Source: Lachnospiraceae bacterium UBA1683
Lineage (GTDB): Bacteria > Bacillota > Clostridia > Lachnospirales > Lachnospiraceae
NCBI GenBank assembly: GCA_002320245.1
Contig: DCKD01000033.1
Location: 1-16,299, forward strand
Length of the DNA stretch: 16,299 nucleotides
Reading direction: 5' to 3'
Shown here: positions 1-7,403 of the stretch, in pieces
Position numbering within the stretch: position 1 is the stretch's first letter
How the letters are laid out: each line of letters opens with the position of its first letter
The notes under the pieces: model-generated
Seen by the model: only the letters and a program-made list of their open reading frames with translations
What the model was told of the DNA's origin: nothing
Database searches by the model: none
Translations under genes and position numbers: made by a program

Positions 1-432
1 TGCTACCTCTAAACCTTTCACCAGAACAGCTGGCACATTAAATCCAGCTTCTACGAAGTTCTCACAAATTGACCGGATTTCGTTAATTATTAATGATGCC
101 AGTACAAACCATCCGAGCAGTGTTGTAATTCCTAAATTGATTCCGATGCTCTTGCCGATTTCCACGAAGACGGCCGAAGCCCCGAACGCTACCATAATCA
201 TAATCCAGTATCCAAGTTTTTTAAGTACCCCCTGCCAGCCTTTCACAGAGTTCTCTTTTTTCGCCATCCGGCTCTTCATCCAACCTGTTATCCAATCCGC
301 CACATTAAGCAGTAAGAACGCCACGAACAGAATCCAGTGCTCTCCCAGTATGTAGGACAGCACTGCAACCAATGCTCCGGCGATTGCATTGTATCCGTCT
401 ATAATCGCATTTGCATATTTCATTTTCTTCAT
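1..432 (-). CDS. Phage holin, toxin-secretion/phage lysis type (partial, runs off left edge)
   Basis: This is a small membrane protein that would form the lesion letting the endolysin reach the cell wall at lysis. The frame is open from the ATG at 430-432 to base 1 (144 codons, no stop), so the C-terminus lies outside the window. Several hydrophobic stretches are visible, roughly residues 16-40, 72-90 and 101-120. The motif AxxDWxTG in the first third (LLLNVADWITG) and the late NEIRSICEN motif match the Firmicutes holin family Pfam Phage_holin_4 (phage_holin_4_1). A GAGG lies only 3 nt before this ATG; a second ATG at 421-423 would give better spacing. It sits directly after the CD1375-like gene and opens the lysis module, so an endolysin is expected further left. 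The family call is by motif recognition. Confidence 0.88.
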   Translation of the reverse strand, partial: MKKMKYANAIIDGYNAIAGALVAVLSYILGEHWILFVAFLLLNVADWITGWMKSRMAKKENSVKGWQGVLKKLGYWIMIMVAFGASAVFVEIGKSIGINLGITTLLGWFVLASLIINEIRSICENFVEAGFNVPAVLVKGLEVA

Positions 433-448
433 ATACCTCACTCTCTTT

Positions 449-589
449 CTATGCTTCTGCACCTGTAGTAAGCTCGTCCATCCCGGAATCAACCAGGATT
501 TCTTTCACCTTGCTTTTAAGCAGTCTCGGCACCTGCTCGTAATCTTTCTTTCCTAACATAATCTGCTGTGCCCACAACATTGCCATCAT
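449..589 (-). CDS. Small phage protein, CD1375-like
   Basis: This is a 46-residue protein of unknown function. The core (MLWAQQIMLGKKDYEQVP, then LKSKVKEILVDSG) resembles the short CD1375-like or XkdX-like proteins encoded between tail-fibre and holin genes in Clostridia phages. The start at 587-589 is chosen because GGAGGT lies 6 nt upstream. The frame stays open up to 682, but the upstream part has no ribosome-binding site and reads as non-coding spacer. The 56 nt to the preceding gene are AT-rich with no clear signal. Position suggests a role in tail tip or lysis, but nothing in the sequence proves it. Confidence 0.75.
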   Translation of the reverse strand: MMAMLWAQQIMLGKKDYEQVPRLLKSKVKEILVDSGMDELTTGAEA

Positions 590-645
590 TTCTTTACCTC
601 CATCTTTCATGAAAAATATGATAATATTCGTTAATAAGTGACCCA

Positions 646-1017
646 TTACTGATACACCAACTCTGACATTTCTAGAATGCATCCTTGAAGCATATCAACA
701 GTCTTCTTAAGCTCTGCGTTCTCTTCCTGCATTGCAGAGAGCTTTTCCTCCTGAGTTTCGCCTTTCTTGAACAGAACTACGCCAAGGATTCCGGCAGTAT
801 ACTTTACGATTGCGTTAAGTGTCGTGTACTTTTCATACACAGCAATTTCCTGCCCGCGTTCTTTTACCGTCATCTTTGCAGTGGCGAAACTATCGGAGAA
901 GAGCGTCTTGAGTTCATCCTCGGATACAGATATCACCTTGATTAAAAGTGATCCATCTGCCTGTGTGCCGGCAGACTGTATTTGTAGCTCCGCGGCATCG
1001 TTGAATACAATCTTCAT
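646..1017 (-). CDS. Hypothetical phage protein with C-terminal coiled coil (tail-tip/lysis junction)
   Basis: This is a 123-residue protein. Residues 1-65 look like a small beta-rich domain (MKIVFNDAAELQIQ, later VKERGQEIAVYEKYT). Residues 65-83 are a fairly hydrophobic link (IVKYTAGILGVVLF). Residues 88-115 form a predicted coiled coil (EEKLSAMQEENAELKKTVDML). AAAGGAG lies 4 nt before the ATG. Proteins of this layout recur beside tail fibres in Clostridia prophages, but I know no proven function. It follows a terminator and a small hairpin, so it may be transcribed separately from, or attenuated relative to, the tail operon. It could be a fibre accessory or chaperone; this is inference. Confidence 0.75.
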   Translation of the reverse strand: MKIVFNDAAELQIQSAGTQADGSLLIKVISVSEDELKTLFSDSFATAKMTVKERGQEIAVYEKYTTLNAIVKYTAGILGVVLFKKGETQEEKLSAMQEENAELKKTVDMLQGCILEMSELVYQ

Positions 1018-1031
1018 AATTCTCCTTTCCT

Positions 1032-1045
1032 CTGCGTTTTCGCAG
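1032..1045 (-). other. Small hairpin just upstream of a ribosome-binding site
   Basis: A perfect 5-bp stem CTGCG/CGCAG with loop AAAA (minus strand) ends 2 nt before the GGAAAGGAG of the 123-residue gene. It could shape access to the ribosome-binding site or stabilise the 5' end of an mRNA. The structure is read by eye only. Confidence 0.4.
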
Positions 1046-1048
1046 CAT

Positions 1049-1071
1049 AAAAATAAGAGCCTTTCAGCTCT
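1049..1071 (-). terminator. Rho-independent terminator after the tail-fibre gene
   Basis: On the minus strand, AGAGCT-GAAA-GGCTCT (6 pairs, one G-U, GAAA tetraloop) is followed at once by TATTTTT. It lies about 40 nt after the stop of the tail fibre gene and would end or attenuate the tail transcript before the lysis genes. Confidence 0.65.
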
Positions 1072-1112
1072 AGTTTACGGGTTACAATTTCCTATTTTAA
1101 AAGTTATAGGTC

Positions 1113-1910
1113 TTAAACCATAAGCATACACACAGATGGGTAGATTGTAAGATTAGCAGCATGGCGGTTATCCACCTGACAATATAAACTTTTATTATAC
1201 ATAGTAAATGTAACTTGCATCTGGTCACCATATCCGCCATCTAGTGTACAGAATCCGATGTACTTTGTTGCTTTGTTTTTTGACAAGTACTTATTTAAAT
1301 CAGCTTCCGAAATAACTCCTTGTCTCAACATTGTATTCGCTCCCACTGACAGACCGGAAACTATAGGTACAATTTCATACTTAATGGTTTTACTACTTAG
1401 CTCACTAATCTCTTTCTTCATCGTGCTTATATCTGGCGCTGTTTCAAACACCTTTTTTACTTCAGTTATGTTCAATCCATCTATTATGACTTGATACATC
1501 GGCATATCCGCAACTATATCTCCTGCCTGTATATCTCCAGTTGCGTATTTAGGGACAGTGGGGCTTGATTCATCTGGCGTTCCCTGTAGTACAATTAGTT
1601 TCATAGACTCTACGCGCGTGTCATTGTTTCTTTCGTACCTAGCGACAATCAGGTCGATTCTTTTCATACCCTGTGATCCATTCATAATCGTCAGCTGGTC
1701 ATATGCATTTTTCTTTATTGACGCTGCACATCCCTGATGAATTATGACGCCGTCCCTGATTTTCACTTCATTGTTAGAAGATACTTCTGCCGCCATCCCC
1801 ATTCCGGTCTGTAGTACATACGAACCGGATCCGATAATGCCCTGATTGATATCTCTGTCCTGCTCTGCTGTGACGTGTGGTTTTCCTACGTACCCTGTTA
1901 TTATTTCCAT
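1113..1910 (-). CDS. Tail fibre / baseplate receptor-binding protein
   Basis: This 265-residue protein is the likely host-recognition component at the tail tip. Residues 1-155 (starting MEIITGYVGKPHVTAEQDRD) resemble the attachment domain shared by many Clostridia prophage tail fibres and baseplate upper proteins. Residues 160-175 (ISTMKKEISELSSK) form a short coiled-coil stalk. Residues 176-265 are a separate C-terminal region that I do not recognise, as expected for a variable receptor-binding tip. The start overlaps the stop of the upstream gene (TAATG), with GGGAGGAG 7 nt before it. It is the last gene before a terminator. Its role is inferred from position and architecture; the receptor is unknown. 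Confidence 0.7.
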   Translation of the reverse strand: MEIITGYVGKPHVTAEQDRDINQGIIGSGSYVLQTGMGMAAEVSSNNEVKIRDGVIIHQGCAASIKKNAYDQLTIMNGSQGMKRIDLIVARYERNNDTRVESMKLIVLQGTPDESSPTVPKYATGDIQAGDIVADMPMYQVIIDGLNITEVKKVFETAPDISTMKKEISELSSKTIKYEIVPIVSGLSVGANTMLRQGVISEADLNKYLSKNKATKYIGFCTLDGGYGDQMQVTFTMYNKSLYCQVDNRHAANLTIYPSVCMLMV

Positions 1911-2914
1911 TATGCTTCTCCTCCCAATTTGTATTCGATTTTTTCTTTTCCTTCTGCGACAGTCCAGATTTTTCGACCAACTTGCTTTGTTACCCTAATG
2001 CCTGTTAAGTAATCTTTTCCACCAACAATATCTCCAAGATCAAGCGTTCCTTCCAATTTCTCCATTGTCATGTTGTAGGACATTCGGCTCTTTAGAGTTT
2101 CGAGTTTTTTCGTCCCATTTTCCAGCAAATCATCATGTTCCGAACCGCTACTATCATAGACTTCCGCGATCTCGTCATTCCCTTTAAAAAATTGCGTCTG
2201 GCTAATATTCCCGTTCTGGTCGGTGTACAGATGGATTACAAGTCTGTCTTTTAATTCCCCTTTCCCCAAGCAGATAAGGTGGTTCACACCTCGCTTGTTG
2301 TCGTCTGTTGTAAAAACCATGTTGTTGTCATTGGTAAATTCGTAGTCTTTAGAAAAATCTTGGATTGGGACTGCTCCTACTTGCACATATCCGGCAAGGC
2401 CAACCTCACCTTGCAGATACCGGATATCCAGACGATAGCCGACAGATTTAAGCATCTTGTTTAAACCGGAATGCAACGTGCAATATCGGTCGAACTGGTA
2501 GTTAGTAACGCTAACGCCCGTGTCCGCCTCGACTCCGTAGAAGAGACCAGGAAACGCTTTTTCTACCATTCGCTTGATTATAGCGTTAAGTTCTCCCGTC
2601 GCAGTTGCATAGTCCGCATTATTCACAGGTTGGATAATCTTCTTTGTCATCATTCCACGCCAAGTATACCCTTTCGCACGGATTACATCTGCCTTCGTAT
2701 CCGTGGAAATCTCCTTAACGATTCCACCATATTCTGTATCTGGAGAGTACATTCTCGAACCGTCTTCGATAGAGCCATCCCAATACCGCCGTTTAAATTC
2801 AACTTCGAAATCGTTAATACTGTCCTGTTCATCCTCTCCAACCTCAAAATCGATATTTGCTTTTAGGACATATCCAAGTTCTCTTCCGTATTTGTCGGTA
2901 CGAATTAGTTCCAT
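1910..2914 (-). CDS. Gp37-like siphovirus tail protein (tail hub/tip)
   Basis: This 334-residue protein is expected at the tail tip next to the distal tail protein. It starts MELIRTDKYGRELGYVL, contains the DFEVEF...YWDGSIEDGSRMYSPDTEYGG region, and ends with VAEGKEKIEYKLGG. Together these fit the 'ReqiPepy6 Gp37-like' siphovirus tail family. I see no lysozyme or peptidase motif, so a tail-lysin role is not supported. The ATG overlaps the end of the distal tail gene by 10 nt and has AGAGGAG 9 nt upstream. It overlaps the fibre gene at TAATG. Fixed gene order (tape measure, Dit, this, fibre) supports the call. Confidence 0.8.
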   Translation of the reverse strand: MELIRTDKYGRELGYVLKANIDFEVGEDEQDSINDFEVEFKRRYWDGSIEDGSRMYSPDTEYGGIVKEISTDTKADVIRAKGYTWRGMMTKKIIQPVNNADYATATGELNAIIKRMVEKAFPGLFYGVEADTGVSVTNYQFDRYCTLHSGLNKMLKSVGYRLDIRYLQGEVGLAGYVQVGAVPIQDFSKDYEFTNDNNMVFTTDDNKRGVNHLICLGKGELKDRLVIHLYTDQNGNISQTQFFKGNDEIAEVYDSSGSEHDDLLENGTKKLETLKSRMSYNMTMEKLEGTLDLGDIVGGKDYLTGIRVTKQVGRKIWTVAEGKEKIEYKLGGEA

Positions 2915-3744
2915 TCCGGCACGCTCCTCTCTTTATAGACGGTAATGTCGAACCCGAAATCTCCACTCCAGTTAACAAGCAAGTCTCCGGATGGAATTTC
3001 CGCAAATACAGAACTTTTTGTTCCCTTTTTGTAGAAAATATTCTGCTCTGTTCCATTGGCGAGTTGCTTATAGATGGTCTTCATCCTGCTGTCGACTGTA
3101 ATGTACTCGTTCGCTTCCAGCGTATCGAAAATCTGGTGCACTTGTCCGTTAATTACAATTCGAGGATTCACGCAAGCACCATAGATTATCATTTTAAAAT
3201 TGTTGCTCCGATAATGGTTGATAGTCCAATGCTCTATACCGGAACTTTGTTTCGAATAATCGAATGTATAGTCGAACGGATAATCTAAGTACCCATAGGT
3301 TTCTCCTTTGTTCGCAGAATCTTTATAGAAGCTTTTTGTTTGCTCCTCCGCCCACATCGGATAAGGACAGTAGATCCCAATCTCACAATCTGTCCGATTG
3401 TTCCTGTCCGAATTAACCTTGTTCGACATCTGCTTAATATAGCACTCTATATAATACGTTCCGAAAATAATCTTTCCAGGTGTATTATTTGCAATATCAT
3501 ACTCGAAACAGTTCGTTAGTTCGTTTAGCAGTTTCTTCTGTTCTGCAAGGTCTCCACGAAGCGTTAATGTTAACTTGTATGTTACAGGCTCTTTGTCGAA
3601 CCCATACACGTCTGAGCCAATTCGCATATCCGCTTCGTTCGGCTTCCATTCATATTCGTGGAAGTATCCGGACGTCGCACGCATCCGGTCTCCCACAAGG
3701 CTATATTCTTTTCCGTTCGAACAATTGTACTTAATCTCTATCAT
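2905..3744 (-). CDS. Distal tail protein (Dit-like, phage tail family)
   Basis: This 279-residue protein would form the ring at the distal end of the tail tube that connects to the tip. The N-terminal half (for example DKEPVTYKLTLTLRGD, then KKLLNELTNCFEYDI, then GTYYIECYIKQMSNKV) resembles the siphovirus tail component / Dit families. The C-terminal half contains an NPRIVINGQVHQIFDTLEANEYITVDS block typical of the second beta domain. The ATG overlaps the tape measure stop as ATGA, so translation is probably coupled. The assignment rests on position directly after the tape measure and on general resemblance. Confidence 0.82.
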   Translation of the reverse strand: MIEIKYNCSNGKEYSLVGDRMRATSGYFHEYEWKPNEADMRIGSDVYGFDKEPVTYKLTLTLRGDLAEQKKLLNELTNCFEYDIANNTPGKIIFGTYYIECYIKQMSNKVNSDRNNRTDCEIGIYCPYPMWAEEQTKSFYKDSANKGETYGYLDYPFDYTFDYSKQSSGIEHWTINHYRSNNFKMIIYGACVNPRIVINGQVHQIFDTLEANEYITVDSRMKTIYKQLANGTEQNIFYKKGTKSSVFAEIPSGDLLVNWSGDFGFDITVYKERSVPEWN

Positions 3745-5606
3745 GCGAATACAACCCCCATATCTCTTAATAATCTAATAAATTCTCGCTCTCCAATCGA
3801 AACGTGGATTTCTTTTCCTCTTGTAGCAAGCACTCGCATAATCGAAATTAGAGTATCCAATCTTCCGATTGTCTCGTTACCGTTTTTCTCTCTGCTCGCG
3901 TTAACGGAATAAGACATCGCACCAGACTCGAACGGAGTAGTCGCAATTTTCCGAAGCTCATTCGTTGCATTAGTAACCATTGCAAGGTTACCAGCTACGC
4001 CTTTCGCAAACCCAGCGTCTATCATTTTTCCAACGTAGATTCCCCATCTGGACGGCGAATGAATTCCGAAGAACGAAAGCACATTGTCTTTAAAACTTCC
4101 AAGGACTCCTTTTACTGCATCCCACAATTGACTTGCTGCGTTCCTGAGTCCATTTGCAATTCCACTTATAATATTTATCCCGATGTTTCCCCAGTCAACA
4201 TTCGAAAATGCATTCTGTATTGACTTTATGATTTCCGGTATTTTTCCTACAAGTGTAGGTATGGCTCTAATCAATCCCGCTGCTAATTTTCCTATAATCT
4301 CGATTCCGGACTGAAGAATCTGCGGAAGGTTTTGACCTATAGAAGATACTAATCTTGCAATCACATTCGCAGCAGCTGAAACAATTTGTGGTATATTGTT
4401 GATGATTCCGTGAACGATATTTAGGAGTATCTGCGCACCTGCACTTAAAATCTGTGGAAGTGCAGAAGATATCGTGCTAATGAGTGTTGATATCATACTT
4501 CCTGCTGTAGATATTAATCCAGGGATGTTTTGCAGTATGCCATTCACGATATTTGAAACGATTTCCACTCCATTTTGCAAAATTATAGGGAGCTGCGTCT
4601 GTATTCCCGCGCATATTTGAGTGATAATCTGACTTCCTGCTGTTATCATCTGAGGTATGCCATTTGTTATGCCAGATGTTATCTGCGGAATAATGCTTGA
4701 AATCGCCCCCGATAATTCTGGTCCAAGTGCTTGTACAAATGCAACCAGTGCTCCTGGAAGAGATGATAATATATTCCATATTGTAGGCAAAAGATTTCCT
4801 ACCAGAAACGTTACGAGCGTACTTGCTAACGCTCTAATCGCAGGACCTGCATCCATTCCTAATGCTATTTCTCCCATTACATTTTTGAACGCCGCTTTCA
4901 TTGATTGAAACGAACCAGAAATTGTGCTGGATGCTTCTTTCGCTGTCGTCCCCGTGATATCCAGTTCTCCCTGTATTACATGAATCGCGCTATACACATC
5001 GGACAGGTTATTAATATCGTATTTTACTCCGGTTATTTTTTGCGCATCCGATAATAAACGCTGCATCTCCTCTTTCGTACCGCCGTATCCAAGTTTTAAG
5101 TTATCTAACATGGTGTAGTTTTGTTTGGCAAACCCTTGATAAGCATTCTTAATGTCTTCCATGTTGGTCCCCATCTTGTTTGCATTATCTGACATATCCG
5201 TCATGGCCATATCCGCAACATCCGCAGCCTTCGCAGTATCATTTCCAAGGCTTTGTAATAACGAGGCGGAAAAACTAGTTGTCAATTCCATGTATTCATT
5301 GGCGCTCATTCCTGCCGTTCGATATGCATTTGCAGCATTCTGTTTTACTTTGTCCGCACTATCTTTAAATAATGTTTCGATTCCGCCAAGGCTCTGCTGT
5401 AATGCCGCTCCTTCTGAAATTGATGCAGATAATGCTTTTCCAATCGCAGCTGTTGCAATTACTTTTTTTATCATTCCGACCATTTTCCCACCAAAGGAAT
5501 TGCCGGCCGGAGCCGCTTCCGGATCAATCGCTTTCTGTATTCCTCCGGTTATCCCTTTCGCAGATGGAATGATCTGTACATACGCCTTTGCAAGCTCTGT
5601 GGCCAT
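3741..5606 (-). CDS. Tail tape measure protein
   Basis: This 621-residue protein sets tail length and is packed in the tail lumen before DNA ejection. The start MATELAKAYVQIIPSAKGI is a common opening for Firmicutes tape measures. Residues 80-250 are helical and polar. Residues 317-448 hold six tandem 22-residue hydrophobic repeats. Residues 512-535 carry FFGIHSPSRWGIYVGKMID, a typical C-terminal tape-measure motif. The ATG overlaps the stop of the chaperone frame (TAATG) with GGAGGT 8 nt upstream; the frame stays open 10 codons further but without a ribosome-binding site. From the usual 1.5 angstrom per residue, a tail of roughly 90 nm is implied (inference). It is short for the family, which often exceeds 800 residues. 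Confidence 0.95.
   Translation of the reverse strand: MATELAKAYVQIIPSAKGITGGIQKAIDPEAAPAGNSFGGKMVGMIKKVIATAAIGKALSASISEGAALQQSLGGIETLFKDSADKVKQNAANAYRTAGMSANEYMELTTSFSASLLQSLGNDTAKAADVADMAMTDMSDNANKMGTNMEDIKNAYQGFAKQNYTMLDNLKLGYGGTKEEMQRLLSDAQKITGVKYDINNLSDVYSAIHVIQGELDITGTTAKEASSTISGSFQSMKAAFKNVMGEIALGMDAGPAIRALASTLVTFLVGNLLPTIWNILSSLPGALVAFVQALGPELSGAISSIIPQITSGITNGIPQMITAGSQIITQICAGIQTQLPIILQNGVEIVSNIVNGILQNIPGLISTAGSMISTLISTISSALPQILSAGAQILLNIVHGIINNIPQIVSAAANVIARLVSSIGQNLPQILQSGIEIIGKLAAGLIRAIPTLVGKIPEIIKSIQNAFSNVDWGNIGINIISGIANGLRNAASQLWDAVKGVLGSFKDNVLSFFGIHSPSRWGIYVGKMIDAGFAKGVAGNLAMVTNATNELRKIATTPFESGAMSYSVNASREKNGNETIGRLDTLISIMRVLATRGKEIHVSIGEREFIRLLRDMGVVFA
4263..4658 (-). repeat. 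Six tandem 22-residue (66-nt) repeats inside the tape measure
   Basis: Residues 317-448 divide exactly into six units of 22 residues. They begin alternately with Ile-Pro (317, 361, 405) and Leu-Pro (339, 383, 427), and a partial seventh begins Ile-Pro at 449. Each unit follows the pattern (I/L)PxxIxxxxxII..I..GI.. . The phase has no insertions or deletions. The repeat is diverged at the DNA level, so it is an old protein repeat rather than a recent expansion. Confidence 0.85.
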
Positions 5607-5971
5607 TAATCCGCACCTCCAGTCAGTCGTCTCCACTCATCGTCAAAGTCCTGTCCCGAATCAAATGATATCGTTGCGCTTTCAGCTGTCTCTCCAAGCA
5701 GTTGCTCCGTAATAGACTCTGGTCTATTGATTCCTTTTGCTCCGTAATCAGACTGTAGCCATGCGATCATTCTCGTATTATCAACTACTGACGCAAGTAG
5801 CATCTGATCAGTTGTCATCCTAGAACCAGATAATTTCATTATAATTCTTGATTCATTCCTCATCCCGCATGCCAAAATCCCAACCAGCTTACACGGCAGG
5901 GATTTATAATCATAGATGTGATACGTTTCTGCAAAATCACAAATAAGCGCATCCTCATCAGTATTTATCAT
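5606..5971 (-). CDS. Tail assembly chaperone, downstream (-1) frame, DUF5361-like; made as a fusion
   Basis: This is the second part of the two-frame tail assembly chaperone, equivalent to the T segment of lambda gpG-T. It helps polymerise tail tube around the tape measure and is not in the finished virion. The segment contains DEDALICDFAETYHIYDYKSLP and resembles DUF5361. The ATG at 5969-5971 has no ribosome-binding site (upstream is CCTGATCCTCGCCCAC). The same frame is open upstream into a slippery site at 5989-5995. A -1 shift would fuse residues 1-87 of the upstream gene to this frame for a 214-residue product. I therefore think it is made mainly or only as that fusion. It ends at the tape measure start. 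Confidence 0.88.
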   Translation of the reverse strand: MINTDEDALICDFAETYHIYDYKSLPCKLVGILACGMRNESRIIMKLSGSRMTTDQMLLASVVDNTRMIAWLQSDYGAKGINRPESITEQLLGETAESATISFDSGQDFDDEWRRLTGGAD

Positions 5972-5995
5972 GTGGGCGAGGATCAGGAGTTTTTT
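5951..5995 (-). promoter_or_regulatory. Programmed -1 ribosomal frameshift site
   Basis: The heptamer A-AAA-AAC (5995 down to 5989) is in the correct X-XXY-YYZ phase of the upstream gene, two codons before its TGA stop at 5983-5985. Slippage by one base enters the frame of the downstream chaperone gene exactly (next codon CTC at 5989). Five nt after the heptamer begins ATCCTC (5983-5978), which pairs with GAGGAT (5956-5951). This could be a 6-bp stimulatory stem with a 21-nt loop. The heptamer type and spacing match known -1 frameshift signals of phage tail chaperones. A purine-rich GAAGGA lies right before the heptamer. Confidence 0.87.
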
Positions 5996-6249
5996 CCTTC
6001 TTTGTTTCCGGCAATAATCTGTGTGATTTCTCCTATCATCTTCGTAGCCGAAACTCTTCCTTTATCATTTCTCAGATGTTCCTTCAACGCATTCATCTGC
6101 TTGTCTCCGAGCATCTGTCGCGCAGCTTTCGTAATCAACGACTCGTTTCCGTTATCGATGTCGCACAGCATTTCAAGAAGTTCGTAGTCATCGAGCGTTT
6201 CTTCATCCAGTTCGTATCTAAATCCGCTTTCTGTCTTTCCTGTAATCAT
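5983..6249 (-). CDS. Tail assembly chaperone, upstream frame (gpG-like)
   Basis: This 88-residue acidic, helical protein starts MITGKTESGFRYELDEETLDDY. Position between tail tube and tape measure, small size and the slippery heptamer near its 3' end identify it as the gpG-like part of the tail assembly chaperone. GGAGG lies 5 nt before the ATG. Most ribosomes would stop at the TGA and give this short form. A minority would shift -1 and give the longer fusion, as in phage lambda, where the ratio matters for tail assembly. It begins 11 nt after the tail tube gene. Confidence 0.9.
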   Translation of the reverse strand: MITGKTESGFRYELDEETLDDYELLEMLCDIDNGNESLITKAARQMLGDKQMNALKEHLRNDKGRVSATKMIGEITQIIAGNKEGKNS

Positions 6250-6260
6250 AACATCCTCCG

Positions 6261-6815
6261 TTACTTTTCAATTTTCTTAATATACTCATAATGGGTATTT
6301 TCGTTCTTGTCCGGGGTTGCTGAAATCGTTGTCTCATATCCAACAGCCTCATCATCCTTGTAGGTAATATCTGATACCTCTGTCACGCTTGCACTCGGAA
6401 TCACAACTCTCTTGACCGCACCTTTTAAAATCAGATCAACAACCCAGGATGACGCTTCCATCTCTTTATTGTTTGCCTTAATCGTGATGCCTCCTTCAAG
6501 CGTCCCGGATACGTTCTCATCTCCGTATACTGCCTTTAGAACCTCGATGTTTAAAATTTCGATAAGTTTAAATTTAAACTTATCTTCCTTGCTGGTCTGT
6601 AGATTTAGAACAGTATCTCCTCCCCATGCTTTCACATTGTCTGACTCTGGACTGTTCGTGTTCGTAAATCCATCATCCGAACAGTACCCCAACGCTTTGA
6701 ATTCCTGGTTCAAATCGGTCGTTGCGTCTGTGGGCAGCTCTGTACCAACAGGTGCGCGAAAAATTGCTCCTCCAATTTTCGGCTTTCCAGCACTTACATT
6801 TTTTGCATCTGACAT
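6261..6815 (-). CDS. Major tail (tube) protein
   Basis: This 184-residue protein polymerises into the tail tube. It starts MSDAKNVSAGKPKIGGAIFR, a typical opening for Clostridia phage tail tube proteins. It contains GYCSDDGFTNTNSPESDNVKAWGGDTV and the central LIEILNIEVLKAVYG region. The ATG at 6813-6815 is chosen because AAGGAG lies 7 nt upstream. An ATG two codons earlier overlaps that signal's spacer, and the frame upstream of it is non-coding. It is followed by the chaperone pair and then the tape measure, the canonical order. The 24-bp palindrome at 6561-6584 lies inside this gene. Confidence 0.92.
   Translation of the reverse strand: MSDAKNVSAGKPKIGGAIFRAPVGTELPTDATTDLNQEFKALGYCSDDGFTNTNSPESDNVKAWGGDTVLNLQTSKEDKFKFKLIEILNIEVLKAVYGDENVSGTLEGGITIKANNKEMEASSWVVDLILKGAVKRVVIPSASVTEVSDITYKDDEAVGYETTISATPDKNENTHYEYIKKIEK
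6561..6584. repeat. 24-bp perfect palindrome inside the tail tube gene
   Basis: The half-site GATAAGTTTAAA is followed directly by its exact reverse complement, with no spacer. The codons read Asp-Lys-Phe-Lys-Phe-Lys-Leu-Ile. It does not extend beyond 24 bp. It may simply reflect alternating Lys/Phe codons (AAG TTT AAA TTT AAA CTT), but a perfect match of this length is notable as a possible binding site or cruciform. Confidence 0.8.
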
Positions 6816-6828
6816 CCTCATTCTCCTT

Positions 6829-7164
6829 TCAATAGTGAACGATGTCAAACACCGCCTGGTAGCGGTATTTTTTTCTGCTTGTATCTGTATAGTTATAATC
6901 ACTGTTCAGATCACACCTGCAGATATCGTCCAGATCTATACTGTTTTCCATTGTTTCTTTTACCTTTTCATTAAGTTTCGCTGCTTTATATAACGACGAA
7001 GAATAAGACTGGATTGCAATGGCTGCCGTCTTGATGTGGTTGTCCATTCCTCCTCCAGTTTTTTCGATTAATAAATATTCCTCCGGAAGTCCGCTCTCCT
7101 CCTCAAGCCTTGTCGGAACTCCAAGCTGTTCTTCCAGATAATCCATAATCACCTTTTCAATCAT
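6829..7164 (-). CDS. Tail terminator / tail completion protein
   Basis: This 111-residue protein probably caps the tail tube and joins it to the head. It starts MIEKVIMDYLEEQLGVPTR, includes PEEYLLIEKTGGGMDNHIKTA, and ends with a beta strand AVFDIVHY. This layout resembles small tail terminator (minor tail) proteins of Firmicutes siphophages. The ATG overlaps the previous stop as ATGA, so translation is coupled. It lies directly before the tail tube gene, the usual place of the tail terminator. Family assignment is by layout and position. Confidence 0.72.
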   Translation of the reverse strand: MIEKVIMDYLEEQLGVPTRLEEESGLPEEYLLIEKTGGGMDNHIKTAAIAIQSYSSSLYKAAKLNEKVKETMENSIDLDDICRCDLNSDYNYTDTSRKKYRYQAVFDIVHY

Positions 7165-7403
7165 GATCCGCTTACCGCCTTCAAAATGGTGTTGCTTTTC
7201 ATATTTTCTCTTCTTGCTTCAATCGAGACTGCTGACACTTCAGAATTACATCTGGTTTTTCCGACCATGCTTGATACTTCATAGCCCGATCCCAAACGTG
7301 ACAATGCATTGTTCGCAATTTTTTTACATATATCCTGCATCTCCGGAGATTGCATCAACTCCCGGACTCCCGCACGGTTTAATACGATTTTCACATTACT
7401 CAT
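7161..7403 (-). CDS. HK97 gp10-like neck protein (short form)
   Basis: This 80-residue protein starts MSNVKIVLNRAGVRELMQSP and contains NNALSRLGSGYEVSSMVGKTR and a C-terminal NTILKAVSG. These are features of short HK97 gp10-like head-tail proteins. It would act at the neck between connector and tail. The ATG overlaps the stop of the upstream connector gene by 8 nt, with GGAG just upstream. It is shorter than HK97 gp10 (over 100 residues), but similar short forms are common in Clostridia phages. Confidence 0.75.
   Translation of the reverse strand: MSNVKIVLNRAGVRELMQSPEMQDICKKIANNALSRLGSGYEVSSMVGKTRCNSEVSAVSIEARRENMKSNTILKAVSGS

Noticed and set aside
4263..4658. Regular 66-nt spacing suggestive of a DNA repeat array or CRISPR
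   Set aside because: The units are coding, in frame and diverged at DNA level, with no identical repeats or spacers.
5152..5712. 186-codon open frame on the plus strand opposite the tape measure and chaperone
   Set aside because: It is fully antisense to two well-supported genes, has no recognisable family, and its composition is that of a shadow frame.
6412..6993. 193-codon plus-strand frame opposite the tail tube gene
   Set aside because: It is antisense to a clear structural gene, and its hydrophobic stretches are the mirror of Lys/Glu codons in the real gene.
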